Shown in pieces: positions 36,679 to 46,461 of a stretch of 64,000 nucleotides of DNA. The position numbers and the translations under genes were made by a program. The stretch lies in NCBI RefSeq assembly GCF_030915505.1, contig NZ_CP133265.1, positions 1,860,001-1,924,000 of the forward strand. Reading direction: 5' to 3'. The first letter of the stretch is position 1; every line of letters starts with the position of its first letter. The notes under the pieces were generated by a model. The model was not told the DNA's origin. It saw only the letters and a list, made by a program, of their open reading frames with translations, and ran no database searches. Source of the DNA: Neobacillus sp. OS1-2 (GTDB lineage Bacteria; Bacillota; Bacilli; Bacillales; Cytobacillaceae).

Positions 36679-38648
36679 TCCTTTTTCACTCCTTCAAAAT
36701 AGTCATCAATTGCCAGCAATAATTGTGCCTCTGTTTCTTCAATCGATAATCCGGTCAGCTGTGTGGCTGCATTTGTTAAATGGCCGCCGCCTTTCAAACT
36801 TTCCATAATGACCTGTACATTGACATTACCTAGTGACCTTGCACTGATCCCAATAACCGCCTCACCCCGTTTGGCAATGACAAAAGAGGCTAACACCCCG
36901 TCCATTGTTAACAATGTATCGGCAGCCTGAGCAATAATCACTTGATCATGAAGTTCCTGTTCCGTTCCTTTTGCAATCGCAATCCCATCACGATAGAAGG
37001 AGACTGATTCAATTAACTTTGACCTTTTTATATATGTATCAATGTCTTCTTTTAAAAATTTCTGGACGAGAATGGTATCAGCACCGTGAGCCCGAAGGTA
37101 GGAGGCAGCATCAAAGGTCCGTGAGCCCGTTCTTAACGTAAAGCTTTTTGTGTCAACGATAATACCTGCGAGCAGGGCTGTTGCCTCAATCATCTCAATT
37201 TTACCGCGTTTCGGCTGATATTCCAAAAATTCCGTTACAAGCTCCGCAGTAGAAGAGGCATAAGGCTCCATGTAAACAAGCAAGGGACTCTCGATAAAAT
37301 CCTCACCGCGGCGATGGTGGTCAATCACGACGACTTGATCAATCCTATTTAATAAACGTTCCTCCATGACCATTGAAGGTTTATGGGTATCAACCACAAC
37401 AAGCAAGGTTTTGTCAGTGGCCATTTCGAGTGCCTGCTCAGGACCAACGAAATGAGAAAATAATTGTTCTTGCTGTCGGAGTTCATCCATAAGCCGTTTT
37501 ACGCCATTATCAATTTCCTGCATATTGACCACGATATACGCTTCTTTTTGATTCATTTGGGCAACTTTGTAGATTCCAATACTTGAACCAATTGAATCCA
37601 TATCGGGGTTTTTATGTCCCATGATAATGACTTTATCACTGGCGATAATTAAATCTCTCAAAGCATGAGAGATCACACGTGCCCGTACCCGCGTCCGCTT
37701 TTCAACTGGATTTGTCTTTCCACCAAAAAATTTCACTTTCCCATTTGGAAGTTTAATCGCTACCTGATCGCCGCCACGACCTAACGCTAGATCCAGGCTT
37801 GATTGTGCTAAAACGCCCAATTCAGGCAGCGAGGACACGCCCGTACCAACCCCAATACTTAAGGTAAATGAAACATTTTGCTTTGAAGTCAATTCCCGTA
37901 CCTCATCCAAGATCGTAAATTTTTCTTTTTCAAGGATGCGAAGAATTCTTTCACTAAAAACAGCGATAAATCGTTCGGATGATACTCGCTTTAGAAAGAT
38001 GCCATTATCAGTGGCCCATTTATTCAAAATAGAGGTGACCAAATTATTGATACTGCCGCGCATCTGATCATCCATACCTTGAGTCAGGTCATCATAATTG
38101 TCTAAAAAGATGGTCGCTATTGCCGTCCGGTCATCCTGGTACTTCTTCTCAATTTCCTTTTGTTCCGTCACATCAAAAAAGTATAATAGCCGCTCTTCAC
38201 GTTTATGAATGACACGAAACTTTCGGTCATGAAGGGTAATAATTTCTGTCTCCACTTCCTGCTTAATTAATGGGATCAGCGTATCAGCGATATCATAAAG
38301 CGATTTGCCAATCAATGTATCCTCATCAAAATAGGAGGATAGAAAAGGGTTTGACCATTCAATAAAATATTCCTCATTGATGAGCATAATCCCAATTGGC
38401 ATTTCCATCAATGCTTCTTCGCCGACCTTTTTTACTCGGTATGACAGGGTGGAAATATACTCTTCCATTTCTGCCCGCTCGCGATGGTCAATGACAAACA
38501 TATAGTAAATGGGGATCAACATTAAAAGCAGCCCAGCCACACTTAAGATCCAATTATAAAGTAACAGGACAATGAGCAGGATGACTATAACGCCAATTAG
38601 TCCGTAAAAAGGGTAACGAATGGACCGCTTTTTTAAAAATGCAGGCAA
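36675..38648 (-). CDS. gdpP: Cyclic-di-AMP phosphodiesterase GdpP (YybT)
   Basis: Membrane enzyme that breaks c-di-AMP to pApA, controlling wall integrity, potassium balance and beta-lactam tolerance. The 657 residues contain two N-terminal helices, a PAS domain ([19 protein letters not shown]), a degenerate GGDEF ([16 protein letters not shown]), and DHH ([26 protein letters not shown]) plus DHHA1 ([12 protein letters not shown]). I chose TTG 38648: AAGGAG is nine bases upstream and the resulting [13 protein letters not shown] aligns with B. subtilis MPSFYEKP. The longer open frame (to 38708) overlaps yybS. Confidence 0.93.
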   Translation of the reverse strand: MPAFLKKRSIRYPFYGLIGVIVILLIVLLLYNWILSVAGLLLMLIPIYYMFVIDHRERAEMEEYISTLSYRVKKVGEEALMEMPIGIMLINEEYFIEWSNPFLSSYFDEDTLIGKSLYDIADTLIPLIKQEVETEIITLHDRKFRVIHKREERLLYFFDVTEQKEIEKKYQDDRTAIATIFLDNYDDLTQGMDDQMRGSINNLVTSILNKWATDNGIFLKRVSSERFIAVFSERILRILEKEKFTILDEVRELTSKQNVSFTLSIGVGTGVSSLPELGVLAQSSLDLALGRGGDQVAIKLPNGKVKFFGGKTNPVEKRTRVRARVISHALRDLIIASDKVIIMGHKNPDMDSIGSSIGIYKVAQMNQKEAYIVVNMQEIDNGVKRLMDELRQQEQLFSHFVGPEQALEMATDKTLLVVVDTHKPSMVMEERLLNRIDQVVVIDHHRRGEDFIESPLLVYMEPYASSTAELVTEFLEYQPKRGKIEMIEATALLAGIIVDTKSFTLRTGSRTFDAASYLRAHGADTILVQKFLKEDIDTYIKRSKLIESVSFYRDGIAIAKGTEQELHDQVIIAQAADTLLTMDGVLASFVIAKRGEAVIGISARSLGNVNVQVIMESLKGGGHLTNAATQLTGLSIEETEAQLLLAIDDYFEGVKKE

Positions 38649-38673
38649 AGTTCTCAGCTCCTTGACGCTAGAC

Positions 38674-39618
38674 TTACTCTTTTTTTTCAAATCGCTTTCT
38701 AAAATCAAAACCTAAATCGGTAATGCCTAGTAACAATATTATATAATGAACAATTGGTAGGACGAAAGTAAGAATTACAACAAGTACACCAAGTCCTTTA
38801 GCGACAGAGCGCTGGTGGAAAATAAAGAAAACAAAGGCTAGTCCCTGGAAAAGGATAAAATAATCTAATATGTATCGCGCATTTATTAAGACGGAGTATA
38901 AATAGGTTCCTTCATGAGGATGGAGCAACAGCAGCCCCCCCAAGGCTATTAGATAGTACCATAACAAGCTTTTTGGCAGGGAAATGTTTCGAAAACTCCC
39001 CCACGGCTGAACCGTTATACCAAATCTTTTAGCAATAGGAAAACAAACCCATTGAATCACAAAAACAGTGATAACGGAAACCATGATTAACAGGCTAGGT
39101 GCGAGTGTTTTCAGCATCTTGATCATATTTGCGTTTTGTTCATTCAAAAGCTTAATTTGTTCTCCTTGCCCCATTGCCTTAAGCATATCCTCTGACATTT
39201 TGGCCGATTCCTTTAATGCCAGCGTGAATTCATGAATGAAATCGAGATGAAAAAATACCACACTACCGGCATAAAACAGAATCAATCCGACAATTAATGT
39301 GAGTGTGCTTGCAATTAATATCGCTGTACGGCTCTTATTCTTTTGGAGCATGTAACCAATAACAGCTCCTACCGCACCGTACATTAGCATAAAGGCTAGT
39401 CCCATAACGGAGCCGGCAATAAAGGAAATAAATGCAGCCGCCACAAAGAATGCCGTAATATACTTCATATTATTTTTGGCTGAAAACATGATAAACGGCA
39501 GTGGCAAGACAAAGTTTAGAAAAGTCCCTATAATGGGGACATAGATTGTTACTAATAAAAGAACGGTAAATGCCGCCAAAAGGATGGCGCCCTCTGTTAG
39601 TTTACGTACATTTTTCAC
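38674..39618 (-). CDS. yybS: YybS-family membrane protein (DUF2232)
   Basis: A 314-residue polytopic membrane protein with about eight helices, starting MKNVRKLTEGAILLAAFTVLLLVTIYVPIIG. Family DUF2232; the function is not known. The position just before gdpP and rplI is conserved in Bacillus, and the 25-base gap to gdpP suggests cotranscription. Confidence 0.88.
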   Translation of the reverse strand: MKNVRKLTEGAILLAAFTVLLLVTIYVPIIGTFLNFVLPLPFIMFSAKNNMKYITAFFVAAAFISFIAGSVMGLAFMLMYGAVGAVIGYMLQKNKSRTAILIASTLTLIVGLILFYAGSVVFFHLDFIHEFTLALKESAKMSEDMLKAMGQGEQIKLLNEQNANMIKMLKTLAPSLLIMVSVITVFVIQWVCFPIAKRFGITVQPWGSFRNISLPKSLLWYYLIALGGLLLLHPHEGTYLYSVLINARYILDYFILFQGLAFVFFIFHQRSVAKGLGVLVVILTFVLPIVHYIILLLGITDLGFDFRKRFEKKE

Positions 39619-39689
39619 TTAAACACCTCTAAATTCATAAGCCTATCTCCCTATTTTAGCAGATAGAAGCCGTGATTCAACTTTTTAAA

Positions 39690-39724
39690 TGTAAAAAAGC
39701 AGTAAGGGCGTCCCTTACTGCCTT
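39690..39724 (-). terminator. Terminator of the rpsF-ssb-rpsR operon
   Basis: GCAGTAAGGG-ACG-CCCTTACTGC stem followed by six T on the minus strand. Confidence 0.88.
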
Positions 39725-39745
39725 AATGCTTACTATTATCCAGCT

Positions 39746-39985
39746 TTATTCACCAGCAACAAATGGTAGTAATGCCATTTGACGTGCACGTTTGATAGCA
39801 ACTGTTAGTTTGCGTTGGTATTTAGCGCTTGTACCAGTTACACGACGTGGTAAAATTTTTCCACGCTCAGAGATGAATTTTTTAAGTAAATCTACATCTT
39901 TGTAATCGATGCGAGTGATACCATTTGCTGTGAAATAGCACACTTTACGACGCTTTGCGCGACCGCCTTTACGTCCTCCTGCCAT
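39746..39985 (-). CDS. rpsR: Ribosomal protein bS18
   Basis: A 79-residue small-subunit protein: [62 protein letters not shown] is almost invariant in Bacilli (shown here in overview, positions 14-75). It pairs with bS6 on the ribosome platform. Last gene of rpsF-ssb-rpsR. Confidence 0.5.
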   Translation of the reverse strand: MAGGRKGGRAKRRKVCYFTANGITRIDYKDVDLLKKFISERGKILPRRVTGTSAKYQRKLTVAIKRARQMALLPFVAGE

Positions 39986-40033
39986 GAAAATTCCCTCCTT
40001 TATTTTATTATTTCATCACGTTCAAGGTTTTGC

Positions 40034-40549
40034 TTAGAACGGTAGATCATCATCAGAGATGTCGATTTGACCATTTCCAGCAAATGGATCATTATCCATA
40101 TTAAAACCTTTATTTTGATTTTGGTTCTGATTTTGTCGTTGATTCTGATTGCCGCTGCCATATGGATTACCTTGCGGTTCCATTGGAGGAGCACCGTAAA
40201 AATCGTTGCTTCTACCGCCGCCGCCCGAAGAGCCCTTCGGTTCAAGAAATTGAACACTATCTGCTACAATCTCAGTAAAATACTGACGTTTTCCATCTTG
40301 CTCGTAAGTACGAACTTGAATTCTGCCGTCTACACCAGCTAAACTACCCTTTTTCAGGAAGTTCGCAACATTTTCAGCAGCCTTACGCCAAACAACGATG
40401 TTAAGAAAGTCCGCTTCACGCTCACCTTGCTGATTTGAAAATTGACGATTTACTGCAAGAGTAAAGGTAGCAACAGCAATGCCATTCGGTGTGTATTTTA
40501 ATTCAGGGTCTTTTGTTAAACGGCCAACAAGCACAACACGATTAATCAT
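40034..40549 (-). CDS. ssb: Single-stranded DNA-binding protein SsbA
   Basis: A 171-residue OB-fold protein ([20 protein letters not shown], residues 1-110) with a Q/N/G-rich disordered linker, where QNQ-type repeats are visible, and the acidic tip DISDDDLPF that recruits repair and replication partners. Start ATG 40549 follows AAAGGAG. Between rpsF and rpsR, the conserved operon order. Present at every fork and needed for competence as well. Confidence 0.96.
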   Translation of the reverse strand: MINRVVLVGRLTKDPELKYTPNGIAVATFTLAVNRQFSNQQGEREADFLNIVVWRKAAENVANFLKKGSLAGVDGRIQVRTYEQDGKRQYFTEIVADSVQFLEPKGSSGGGGRSNDFYGAPPMEPQGNPYGSGNQNQRQNQNQNQNKGFNMDNDPFAGNGQIDISDDDLPF

Positions 40550-40575
40550 CAGAATCAACTCCTTTTTTTGGTAAT

Positions 40576-40591
40576 TGTTTCACATGAAACA
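40576..40591. other. Near-perfect parS site between rpsF and ssb
   Basis: TGTTTCACATGAAACA differs from parS at one central base (G to A). Confidence 0.75.
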
Positions 40592-40620
40592 TTTTTTACC
40601 AAATATATTTATGCTAATTT

Positions 40621-40908
40621 TTATTCTTCTTCTTTAATGACGATATGGCGAATGATATCTTCGCTGATCTTTGCAAGACGAGAAAATTCTTGTACTGCAG
40701 CAGCTGAAGATGTAGTTTTAGCGATTTCGTAGTATCCGTCGCGGAAATCGTTGATTTCGTATGCTAGACGGCGCTTACCCCAATCCTTTGTTTCAGCAGT
40801 TTCCGCTCCGTTATCAAGAAGAATAGTGTTAAAACGCTCAACAAGAGCCTTTTTCGCTTCATCTTCAATATTTGGGCGGATGATGTACATGATTTCGTAC
40901 TTTTTCAT
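40621..40908 (-). CDS. rpsF: Ribosomal protein bS6
   Basis: A 95-residue protein ([20 protein letters not shown] at the start). Start ATG 40908 lies eight bases after AAAGGAGG; an in-frame GTG three codons upstream is part of that ribosome site. First gene of rpsF-ssb-rpsR, with an S6:S18-type leader RNA upstream. Confidence 0.97.
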   Translation of the reverse strand: MKKYEIMYIIRPNIEDEAKKALVERFNTILLDNGAETAETKDWGKRRLAYEINDFRDGYYEIAKTTSSAAAVQEFSRLAKISEDIIRHIVIKEEE

Positions 40909-40910
40909 CA

Positions 40911-40956
40911 CAGTCACCTCCTTTTGGTCTAACGGCCCGAATGGGCAAGGAGCAAT
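40911..40956 (-). ncRNA. S6:S18 autoregulatory leader of rpsF
   Basis: On the minus strand CTCCTT pairs with the AAGGAG of the rpsF ribosome site, enclosing an apical GCCC-ATTC-GGGC hairpin and a bulge that starts CCGTTAG. A CCG bulge beside an SD-blocking stem is the feature of the S6:S18 binding motif known ahead of rpsF in many bacteria. Excess S6-S18 would then block translation. Confidence 0.7.
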
Positions 40957-41044
40957 TATTCATTACTCACAAGTTGAAATTATAGCACAGCTTTTGTGGA
41001 AAAGCAATGTACTTCATAATTATGTCACTTTTATCCAAAAACAA

Positions 41045-41070
41045 AGAAGCTGACACTATAGTCAGCCTCT
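41045..41070 (-). terminator. Terminator of ychF
   Basis: GCTGAC and GTCAGC arms with an ACTATA loop. Confidence 0.65.
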
Positions 41071-41079
41071 AAAAAAGAA

Positions 41080-42180
41080 TTACACGTTAAAACGGAAATG
41101 GATGACATCGCCGTCTTTTACTTCATACTCTTTGCCTTCTAAACGCACTTTTCCTGCTTCTTTCGCCGCATTATGGCTGCCTGCTGCGAGAAGATCATCA
41201 TATGAGACCGTTTCAGCGCGAATGAAGCCGCGTTCGAAATCGGAGTGGATGACACCGGCACATTGCGGGGCTTTCATGCCCTTTCTGAATGTCCAAGCAC
41301 GAACCTCCTGTACACCTGCCGTAAAGTAAGTAGCTAACCCGAGCAAATGATAAGCAGCACGGATTAATTGGTCAAGTCCTGATTCTTCAATTCCAAGCTC
41401 TTCAAGGAACATTTGCTTTTCTTCCCCTTCAAGCTCAGCGATTTCCTCTTCAATTTTTGCACAAATGACGATTACTTCGGCATTATCAGCCTTTGCAAAT
41501 TCGCGCACCTTTTGCACATATTCATTATCTGCTGGATTAGCCACTTCATCTTCACTTACGTTTGCCACATATAGGACAGGCTTAATGGTTAAAAGATGCA
41601 GGCCTTTCACCAATTTCATTTGCTCTTCGGTGAAATCAACCGTACGTGCTGGCTTTTCTGCTTCAAAGGCATCACGCAGCATCGCTAAAACTTCAAATTC
41701 AGCGGCAGCATCCTTATCCTTTTGCTTGGCCAACTTTTCAACGCGGCTAATTCTTTTTTCGACTGATTCCATATCCGCTAATATCAATTCGAGGTTGATG
41801 GTCTCAATATCATCAATCGGATCTACCTTCCCAGAGACATGGGTGATATTTTCATCGGCAAAGCAGCGTACTACTTGGCAAATAGCATCTACTTGGCGGA
41901 TATGCGACAAGAACTTGTTACCGAGTCCTTCTCCTTTACTTGCACCCTTAACAATCCCGGCAATATCGGTAAATTCAAAGGCTGTTGGTACGGTTTTCTT
42001 TGGTTGAACTAATTCAGTTAATTTCTGCAAACGATGGTCAGGAACTTCGACAATCCCGACATTCGGGTCAATCGTACAGAAGGGGTAATTTGCTGATTCC
42101 GCTCCTGCCTGTGTTATTGCATTAAAAAGAGTAGACTTACCAACGTTCGGCAACCCTACAATACCAGCTGTTAAAGCCAT
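41080..42180 (-). CDS. ychF: Redox-regulated ATPase YchF (OLA1 family)
   Basis: A 366-residue translation-associated P-loop protein (YyaF). The G1 motif is GLPNVGKSTLFNAI at 8-21, G3 is FTDIAGIVKGAS, and the unusual G4 NVSE explains its preference for ATP. The TGS domain is at the C terminus (TFRKGMKAPQCAGVIHSDFERGFIRAE). Its place upstream of rpsF is conserved in Bacillus. Confidence 0.96.
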   Translation of the reverse strand: MALTAGIVGLPNVGKSTLFNAITQAGAESANYPFCTIDPNVGIVEVPDHRLQKLTELVQPKKTVPTAFEFTDIAGIVKGASKGEGLGNKFLSHIRQVDAICQVVRCFADENITHVSGKVDPIDDIETINLELILADMESVEKRISRVEKLAKQKDKDAAAEFEVLAMLRDAFEAEKPARTVDFTEEQMKLVKGLHLLTIKPVLYVANVSEDEVANPADNEYVQKVREFAKADNAEVIVICAKIEEEIAELEGEEKQMFLEELGIEESGLDQLIRAAYHLLGLATYFTAGVQEVRAWTFRKGMKAPQCAGVIHSDFERGFIRAETVSYDDLLAAGSHNAAKEAGKVRLEGKEYEVKDGDVIHFRFNV

Positions 42181-42289
42181 TCACGTTCACTCCTCAATGA
42201 AAATACATCTATTTTAAAAAATACGTTCAAAAGTAATTAAAAAGCCTCCCACAATTATAGGAGACTATCGATAAAAAAACAACTGCAGC

Positions 42290-42330
42290 AAAGAAAAGCG
42301 TAAGTGTGCTGGAGCTAGAAGATTCTCGAT
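42290..42330. repeat. REP-like repeat, partial
   Basis: AAAGAAAAGCGTAAGTGTGC followed by TGGAGCTAGAAG keeps only the two ends of the repeat seen at 34547. Confidence 0.5.
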
Positions 42331-42333
42331 GTC

Positions 42334-44364
42334 TTAAGGCTCCTGTTGGTTGATTTTTTCAAGAGTAACCAGACAATCATATAGCGTACTTCCAAGACCA
42401 TTATCAGATTCCCGGCTTGAGGTCAGCTGATTGACAGATCCGCCAAACTCCTGCCAAATCCCCTCATCGATATTAATCGTGTCCGGGTGGGCTTTAGCCA
42501 GAATGGAAATAAAGCCTTTTACCTCACCACGGTCATTCCATACCTTGACGAAATCACCATTTGCCAGTCTCAAACTTTCAGCAATATTTGGAGCAATCTC
42601 CACCTTCACCTTTGGCCTTGAAGACCATACATGATAATTCTGCGAGTGATTGGAACGCATTGGATGAATCGTTAGCAGGTGATATGGATATTTTTTTGCC
42701 AGTTCAGGGCTTTTCCACTTTGATTCACCCGGAACCGCTAATGTTAACAGGCCGTGTTGACCTTTTTGTTGGGCAGTAAATTCAAACTTCCCGCTTGGCG
42801 TCTGAAATTTATGGTCATGCCATGGAAGTTTTCCAACTGGAAGTTCCAGGGTATGATCTGACTTTAACTTTTCAAGGGTAATGCCTTTTTCCTTTAAAGG
42901 TTTAAGCGTCATTTCAAGAAACTCTTCCCTTGTAAAAGCAAAATCCTCACCGAAGCCCAGCCTACGGGCTAATTGTGTCCAGATCCATAAATCAGGACGT
43001 GCCTCACCAGGGGCGGTGACGAGCTTTGGACCATAATTCACATAATGATGATACATAGAGGAATAATAAAGATCTTCCTCCTCAAAGGCCGTTGTCGTCG
43101 GTAATACATAATCAGCAAGCATGGCCGTATCCGTGAGGTATTGATCAATCACGACAAGTGTCGGAATAGAGGAGAAGGCTTGTTCAACCGTATTGGTGTC
43201 AGGCACCTGTGTCAGCGGGTTGCCACAAGTTACGATAATCATCTTTATTTCCGGGTCTGTTGCCTTTAGCACTTCTTCTGCCTGTTTCATGATTGAAAAT
43301 TGCCTATGGTGTTTCCTGCGCTGTGTTAGTGTTAATTCATCAAACGCAAAGCTTTGCCCCACTTGGAGATTGGCGTAATTGGCGCCGCCGCCAGCTATAC
43401 CGATATTCCCACTGACCGCGACAAGGGCGTCAATCAAGCGAATGGTATTTCCACCATTTTGGTATCGCTGCATTCCTAACCCCATAAAAGTAGCAGTTGG
43501 TTTATCAGCGTATACTTGTGCCAAAGTGGTCATTGCCTCACAGGGGACCTCCGTCATTTCACTGACCTTTTCTAAGGAAACACCGTCGATAAGTTTCACG
43601 AGGTCAGCAAATCCATGTGTAGATTTCTCAATAAAATGGCGATCCTCTAGCCCTAAGCGAAGCATTTCCTTAATAATTCCCGCAGCTAATACCCCGTCCA
43701 TCCCTGGCTTAATCGTGATATATTCATCGGCAATCTTTGCCGTAGCATTAAAAAGTGGATCAATGACAATTATTCTTGCCCCTAGCTTCTTTGCCTCAAG
43801 TAATTTTTCGTAAAAATGCATATTGGTCCGGGCGACATTTCTTCCCCAAATAATAATGTTTTTACTGTTAAAAATATCATTTGGTTCATGACTCCAGGCA
43901 TTTCCGAAATCCCATTTCTGTGCCTCAATTCCAGAACCCCAACAAAGTGAGCCGTAAAGCTCCGTTACCCCGCCAAAACAATTAAAAAAGCGCTGGTCAA
44001 GGTTTTTTAAGATCCCGTTATTGGCATAATCATGACTGTGGAGAACAGCCGTTGTCCCGTAGTTTTCTTTTATGGATACTAATTTGGCAGCTATTTCATC
44101 CAAGGCCTGTTCCCACGAGACTTTTTCAAATATCCCATTTACCTTTTTCAGAGGGTGCAATAAGCGCTGTGAAGAGTTTGCCCTTGTTTCCAGCATTCGT
44201 CCACGACCACAAATTTTCCCCTGGGTAATCGGATGTTCCGGGTCACCCTCTACCTTCACAACTCTATCTTGATCAATCGTTACATTGAAACCGCAGCTAT
44301 CCCAGCAATTCAATGGACACGCCGCTTTTTGTATTTGTGGCAAAATCTCCACCCCCATAATCAC
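42334..44364 (-). CDS. yyaE: Molybdopterin-dependent oxidoreductase (YyaE-like)
   Basis: A 676-residue DMSO-reductase-family enzyme without signal peptide. N-terminal Fe4S4 motif CPLNCWDSCGF...GKICGRG (cysteines at about 17, 21, 25 and 52), then the Mo-bis-MGD domains (SGNIGIAGGGANYA, NPLTQVPDT) and the C-terminal molydopterin-binding beta barrel (HPMRSNHSQNYH, FVKVWNDRGEVKGF). The substrate is unknown. The start is uncertain: the ATG at 44364 has only a weak ribosome site, and a TTG at 44343 lies just behind GGAG. The yyaE-ychF order matches B. subtilis. Confidence 0.85.
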   Translation of the reverse strand: MIMGVEILPQIQKAACPLNCWDSCGFNVTIDQDRVVKVEGDPEHPITQGKICGRGRMLETRANSSQRLLHPLKKVNGIFEKVSWEQALDEIAAKLVSIKENYGTTAVLHSHDYANNGILKNLDQRFFNCFGGVTELYGSLCWGSGIEAQKWDFGNAWSHEPNDIFNSKNIIIWGRNVARTNMHFYEKLLEAKKLGARIIVIDPLFNATAKIADEYITIKPGMDGVLAAGIIKEMLRLGLEDRHFIEKSTHGFADLVKLIDGVSLEKVSEMTEVPCEAMTTLAQVYADKPTATFMGLGMQRYQNGGNTIRLIDALVAVSGNIGIAGGGANYANLQVGQSFAFDELTLTQRRKHHRQFSIMKQAEEVLKATDPEIKMIIVTCGNPLTQVPDTNTVEQAFSSIPTLVVIDQYLTDTAMLADYVLPTTTAFEEEDLYYSSMYHHYVNYGPKLVTAPGEARPDLWIWTQLARRLGFGEDFAFTREEFLEMTLKPLKEKGITLEKLKSDHTLELPVGKLPWHDHKFQTPSGKFEFTAQQKGQHGLLTLAVPGESKWKSPELAKKYPYHLLTIHPMRSNHSQNYHVWSSRPKVKVEIAPNIAESLRLANGDFVKVWNDRGEVKGFISILAKAHPDTINIDEGIWQEFGGSVNQLTSSRESDNGLGSTLYDCLVTLEKINQQEP

Positions 44365-44405
44365 GATTCTCTATCTACTGTTCTAACTTTGATAACTACC
44401 TAGCT

Positions 44406-44434
44406 AAAAAGCATGAATTTATTCTTCATGCTTT
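44406..44434 (-). terminator. Terminator of the DUF951 gene
   Basis: AAGCATGAA and TTCATGCTT arms, then five T on the minus strand; overlaps the 3' end of the gene. Confidence 0.75.
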
Positions 44435-44616
44435 ACCAAAACCTTCTTCATTTTTCGCGAAAACTCTCTTCTTGGGATCAGAACGCTATGCCCGCAGCCT
44501 TCACACTTAATCCGAATATCCATACCCAAGCGAATGATTTTCCAGCGATTGGTTCCGCATGGATGCTGTTTCTTCATTTCAACTACATCATTTAGAGCAA
44601 ATTCCTTTTCCTCCAT
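44419..44616 (-). CDS. yyzM: DUF951 small protein (YyzM-like)
   Basis: A 65-residue protein with the family pattern DVVEMKKQHPCGTNRWKII and CEGCGH, in which three cysteines may bind zinc. Function unknown, but an OB-like nucleic-acid-binding role is often proposed. Start ATG 44616 follows GGGGGG. It is 16 bases downstream of the MscS gene and likely cotranscribed. Confidence 0.88.
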   Translation of the reverse strand: MEEKEFALNDVVEMKKQHPCGTNRWKIIRLGMDIRIKCEGCGHSVLIPRREFSRKMKKVLVKHEE

Positions 44617-44632
44617 CACTTTCCCCCCATTT

Positions 44633-45505
44633 CTATTTAGATTGACCAGATCCATTTTGGTACATCATAAAGTTAAGATTTGGAGCTTTTATCCCATTTT
44701 CGTCTAAAATAAGTTTTATATCCTTACGAATTCCCCGCGTCACTCCTGACTGTTTCATCGGTAATGTTTCCGCGATTACCCGTAAAACAATCTCGTTAGG
44801 ACCCATTGTTTGAATCCCTAACAATTCAGGTGCTTTCGTTAATTCTTCATATTGGCTTGGCATTTTTTCCAAGGCATCGGCAATCACCTTTTCCGCTCGT
44901 TCAATATCTTCACCATAGGAAATGGCAATATCAATAATCGCGAGACTATTATTTAATGAAAAATTGGTGACCTGCGTGATGCTGCCATTTGGTAATATAT
45001 GAACCTCACCTGTCCAGCTTTTGAGTTTTGTCGTTCTTAACCCTATTGTTTCGACGTTTCCTTCAAATAATCCTATGCGAACGTGGTCACCTACTGAAAA
45101 CTGGTCTTCAAAGATGATGAAGAAACCAGAAATAACGTCTTTTACTAAGCTTTGTGCTCCAAAACCTACTGCTAACCCCACAACTCCAGCACCAGCAATG
45201 AGTGCCTTTACATCAATTCCTAAGACTGAAAGAACCATCATAATCGCGATAAAATAGACCACATATGTAAGAACACTGTCGAGTAGTCTAGAAAGTGTAT
45301 CCTCGCGGCGGTCCGATGTATTAAGCGGTGACAAATTTCTTATCTTAAAAACATTGTGAATGGCTACTTTACCAAGACGGATAATAATATTGGCAACAAC
45401 TAATATAGCAATAATTTTTAGCGCGCCTTCGCCAAGGTTTAGCCATGTATCTTCATCTTGAAGTTTCGTAACCTCATCTTGAATTCCTTTTGTTGTGACA
45501 CTCAT
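44633..45505 (-). CDS. MscS-family small-conductance mechanosensitive channel
   Basis: A 290-residue channel with three helices (about 27-47, 70-92 and 97-130). The pore helix has the glycine/alanine pattern IAGAGVVGLAVGFGAQSLVKDVISGFFIIFEDQF, followed by the beta domain (GDHVRIGLFEGNVETIGLRTTKL, LPNGSITQVTNFS) and the C-terminal cage. It releases solutes on osmotic downshift. Start ATG 45505 follows GGAAGGTG; the frame is open eight codons further. Resembles B. subtilis YkuT. Confidence 0.9.
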   Translation of the reverse strand: MSVTTKGIQDEVTKLQDEDTWLNLGEGALKIIAILVVANIIIRLGKVAIHNVFKIRNLSPLNTSDRREDTLSRLLDSVLTYVVYFIAIMMVLSVLGIDVKALIAGAGVVGLAVGFGAQSLVKDVISGFFIIFEDQFSVGDHVRIGLFEGNVETIGLRTTKLKSWTGEVHILPNGSITQVTNFSLNNSLAIIDIAISYGEDIERAEKVIADALEKMPSQYEELTKAPELLGIQTMGPNEIVLRVIAETLPMKQSGVTRGIRKDIKLILDENGIKAPNLNFMMYQNGSGQSK

Positions 45506-45637
45506 TTTAGCACCTTCCTTTAACCCCATTTACATTGAATCTATTTTAACAATTTTTCTATGCAGATAATAGCATTATGAATTTTTGTTTTTCTATCCTC
45601 TCCATGTATAGATTTCCTGAATTTTCCGTATAATGTT

Positions 45638-45760
45638 TAAAAAGCGGAAGCGCCTTGCCCAGGGGCGACAAGCATAAGACGAACCGGTAAGAAGGTTGCA
45701 TTTTAACCTTCTTGCCGGATTGGCTTATGACCTCGAGCCCCTAGGCGCTGCAGCTAGACT
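45638..45760. repeat. REP-like palindromic repeat with nested hairpin
   Basis: AAAAGCGGAAGCGCCTTG to AGGCGCTGCAGCTAGAC flank CATAAG/CTTATG arms, as at 34547. An extra inner hairpin (CCGGTAAGAAGGTT with AACCTTCTTGCCGG) is inserted in the loop. Confidence 0.8.
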
Positions 45761-45800
45761 GTAAAACTGATTATCGTATTAATTTTAGGGAGTGGACGTA

Positions 45801-46415
45801 ATGAATCTCAAAACAAGCCTTTTTGACAGGATGGGGAAGGTACCAATCATTCATGATGATTTTCACGCTGCTGAAAAGCTTGCTGAAGAGTTACTCCTGA
45901 ATATTCCTAATATGACAAGACGCCCCATCGTCTTCATCTGCATCGGGACAGACCGCTCCACAGGCGATTCATTAGGGCCGCTGGTAGGCACACTCCTTGA
46001 GGAGAAGGACCTCCAATCCTTTTACGTCTACGGGACCTTAGACGAGCCTATACATGCCGTTAATCTGGCTGAAAAACTAAAAGAAATCCAGACGAAACAT
46101 GTTAATCCCTATATTATTGGGATTGATGCTTGTTTGGGGAGAATCAAAAATGTCGGTGTGATTCAAGTCGGGAATGGACCTGTTAAACCGGGTGCAGGGG
46201 TGAACAAAGATCTGCCAGAGGTTGGTGACATACATATCACTGGCATAGTAAATGTCAGCGGGTTTATGGAATTCTTCGTGTTACAAAACACTCGATTAAA
46301 TTTAGTTATGAAAATGGCGAAAACGATTGCGGGCGGCATTTACAAAGCAAGTCTTTTGTACTCTAAGCATGAATGGAAAGAATTAAATTGGCTGGAAGAA
46401 GAGAAGACAAACTAA
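45801..46415 (+). CDS. yyaC: Spore protease YyaC (DUF1256, GPR-like)
   Basis: A 204-residue protein: RPIVFICIGTDRSTGDSLGPLVGTLL and IIGIDACLGRIKNVGVIQVGNGPVKPGAGVNKDLPEVGDIHITGIVN are the conserved blocks. Related to germination protease GPR in fold; expected in the sporulating cell. Start ATG 45801 follows AGGGAG at eight bases. One of the few plus-strand genes in this arm. Confidence 0.5.
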   Translation: MNLKTSLFDRMGKVPIIHDDFHAAEKLAEELLLNIPNMTRRPIVFICIGTDRSTGDSLGPLVGTLLEEKDLQSFYVYGTLDEPIHAVNLAEKLKEIQTKHVNPYIIGIDACLGRIKNVGVIQVGNGPVKPGAGVNKDLPEVGDIHITGIVNVSGFMEFFVLQNTRLNLVMKMAKTIAGGIYKASLLYSKHEWKELNWLEEEKTN

Positions 46416-46448
46416 AAGGAGCAATAGACTTCGGCTATTCCTCCTTCG
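46416..46448. terminator. Bidirectional terminator between yyaC and the DUF554 gene
   Basis: AAGGAG-N-AATAG and CTATT-N-CTCCTT arms around ACTTCGG lie between the convergent genes. Confidence 0.7.
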
Positions 46449-46461
46449 CTAATTCCAATTA

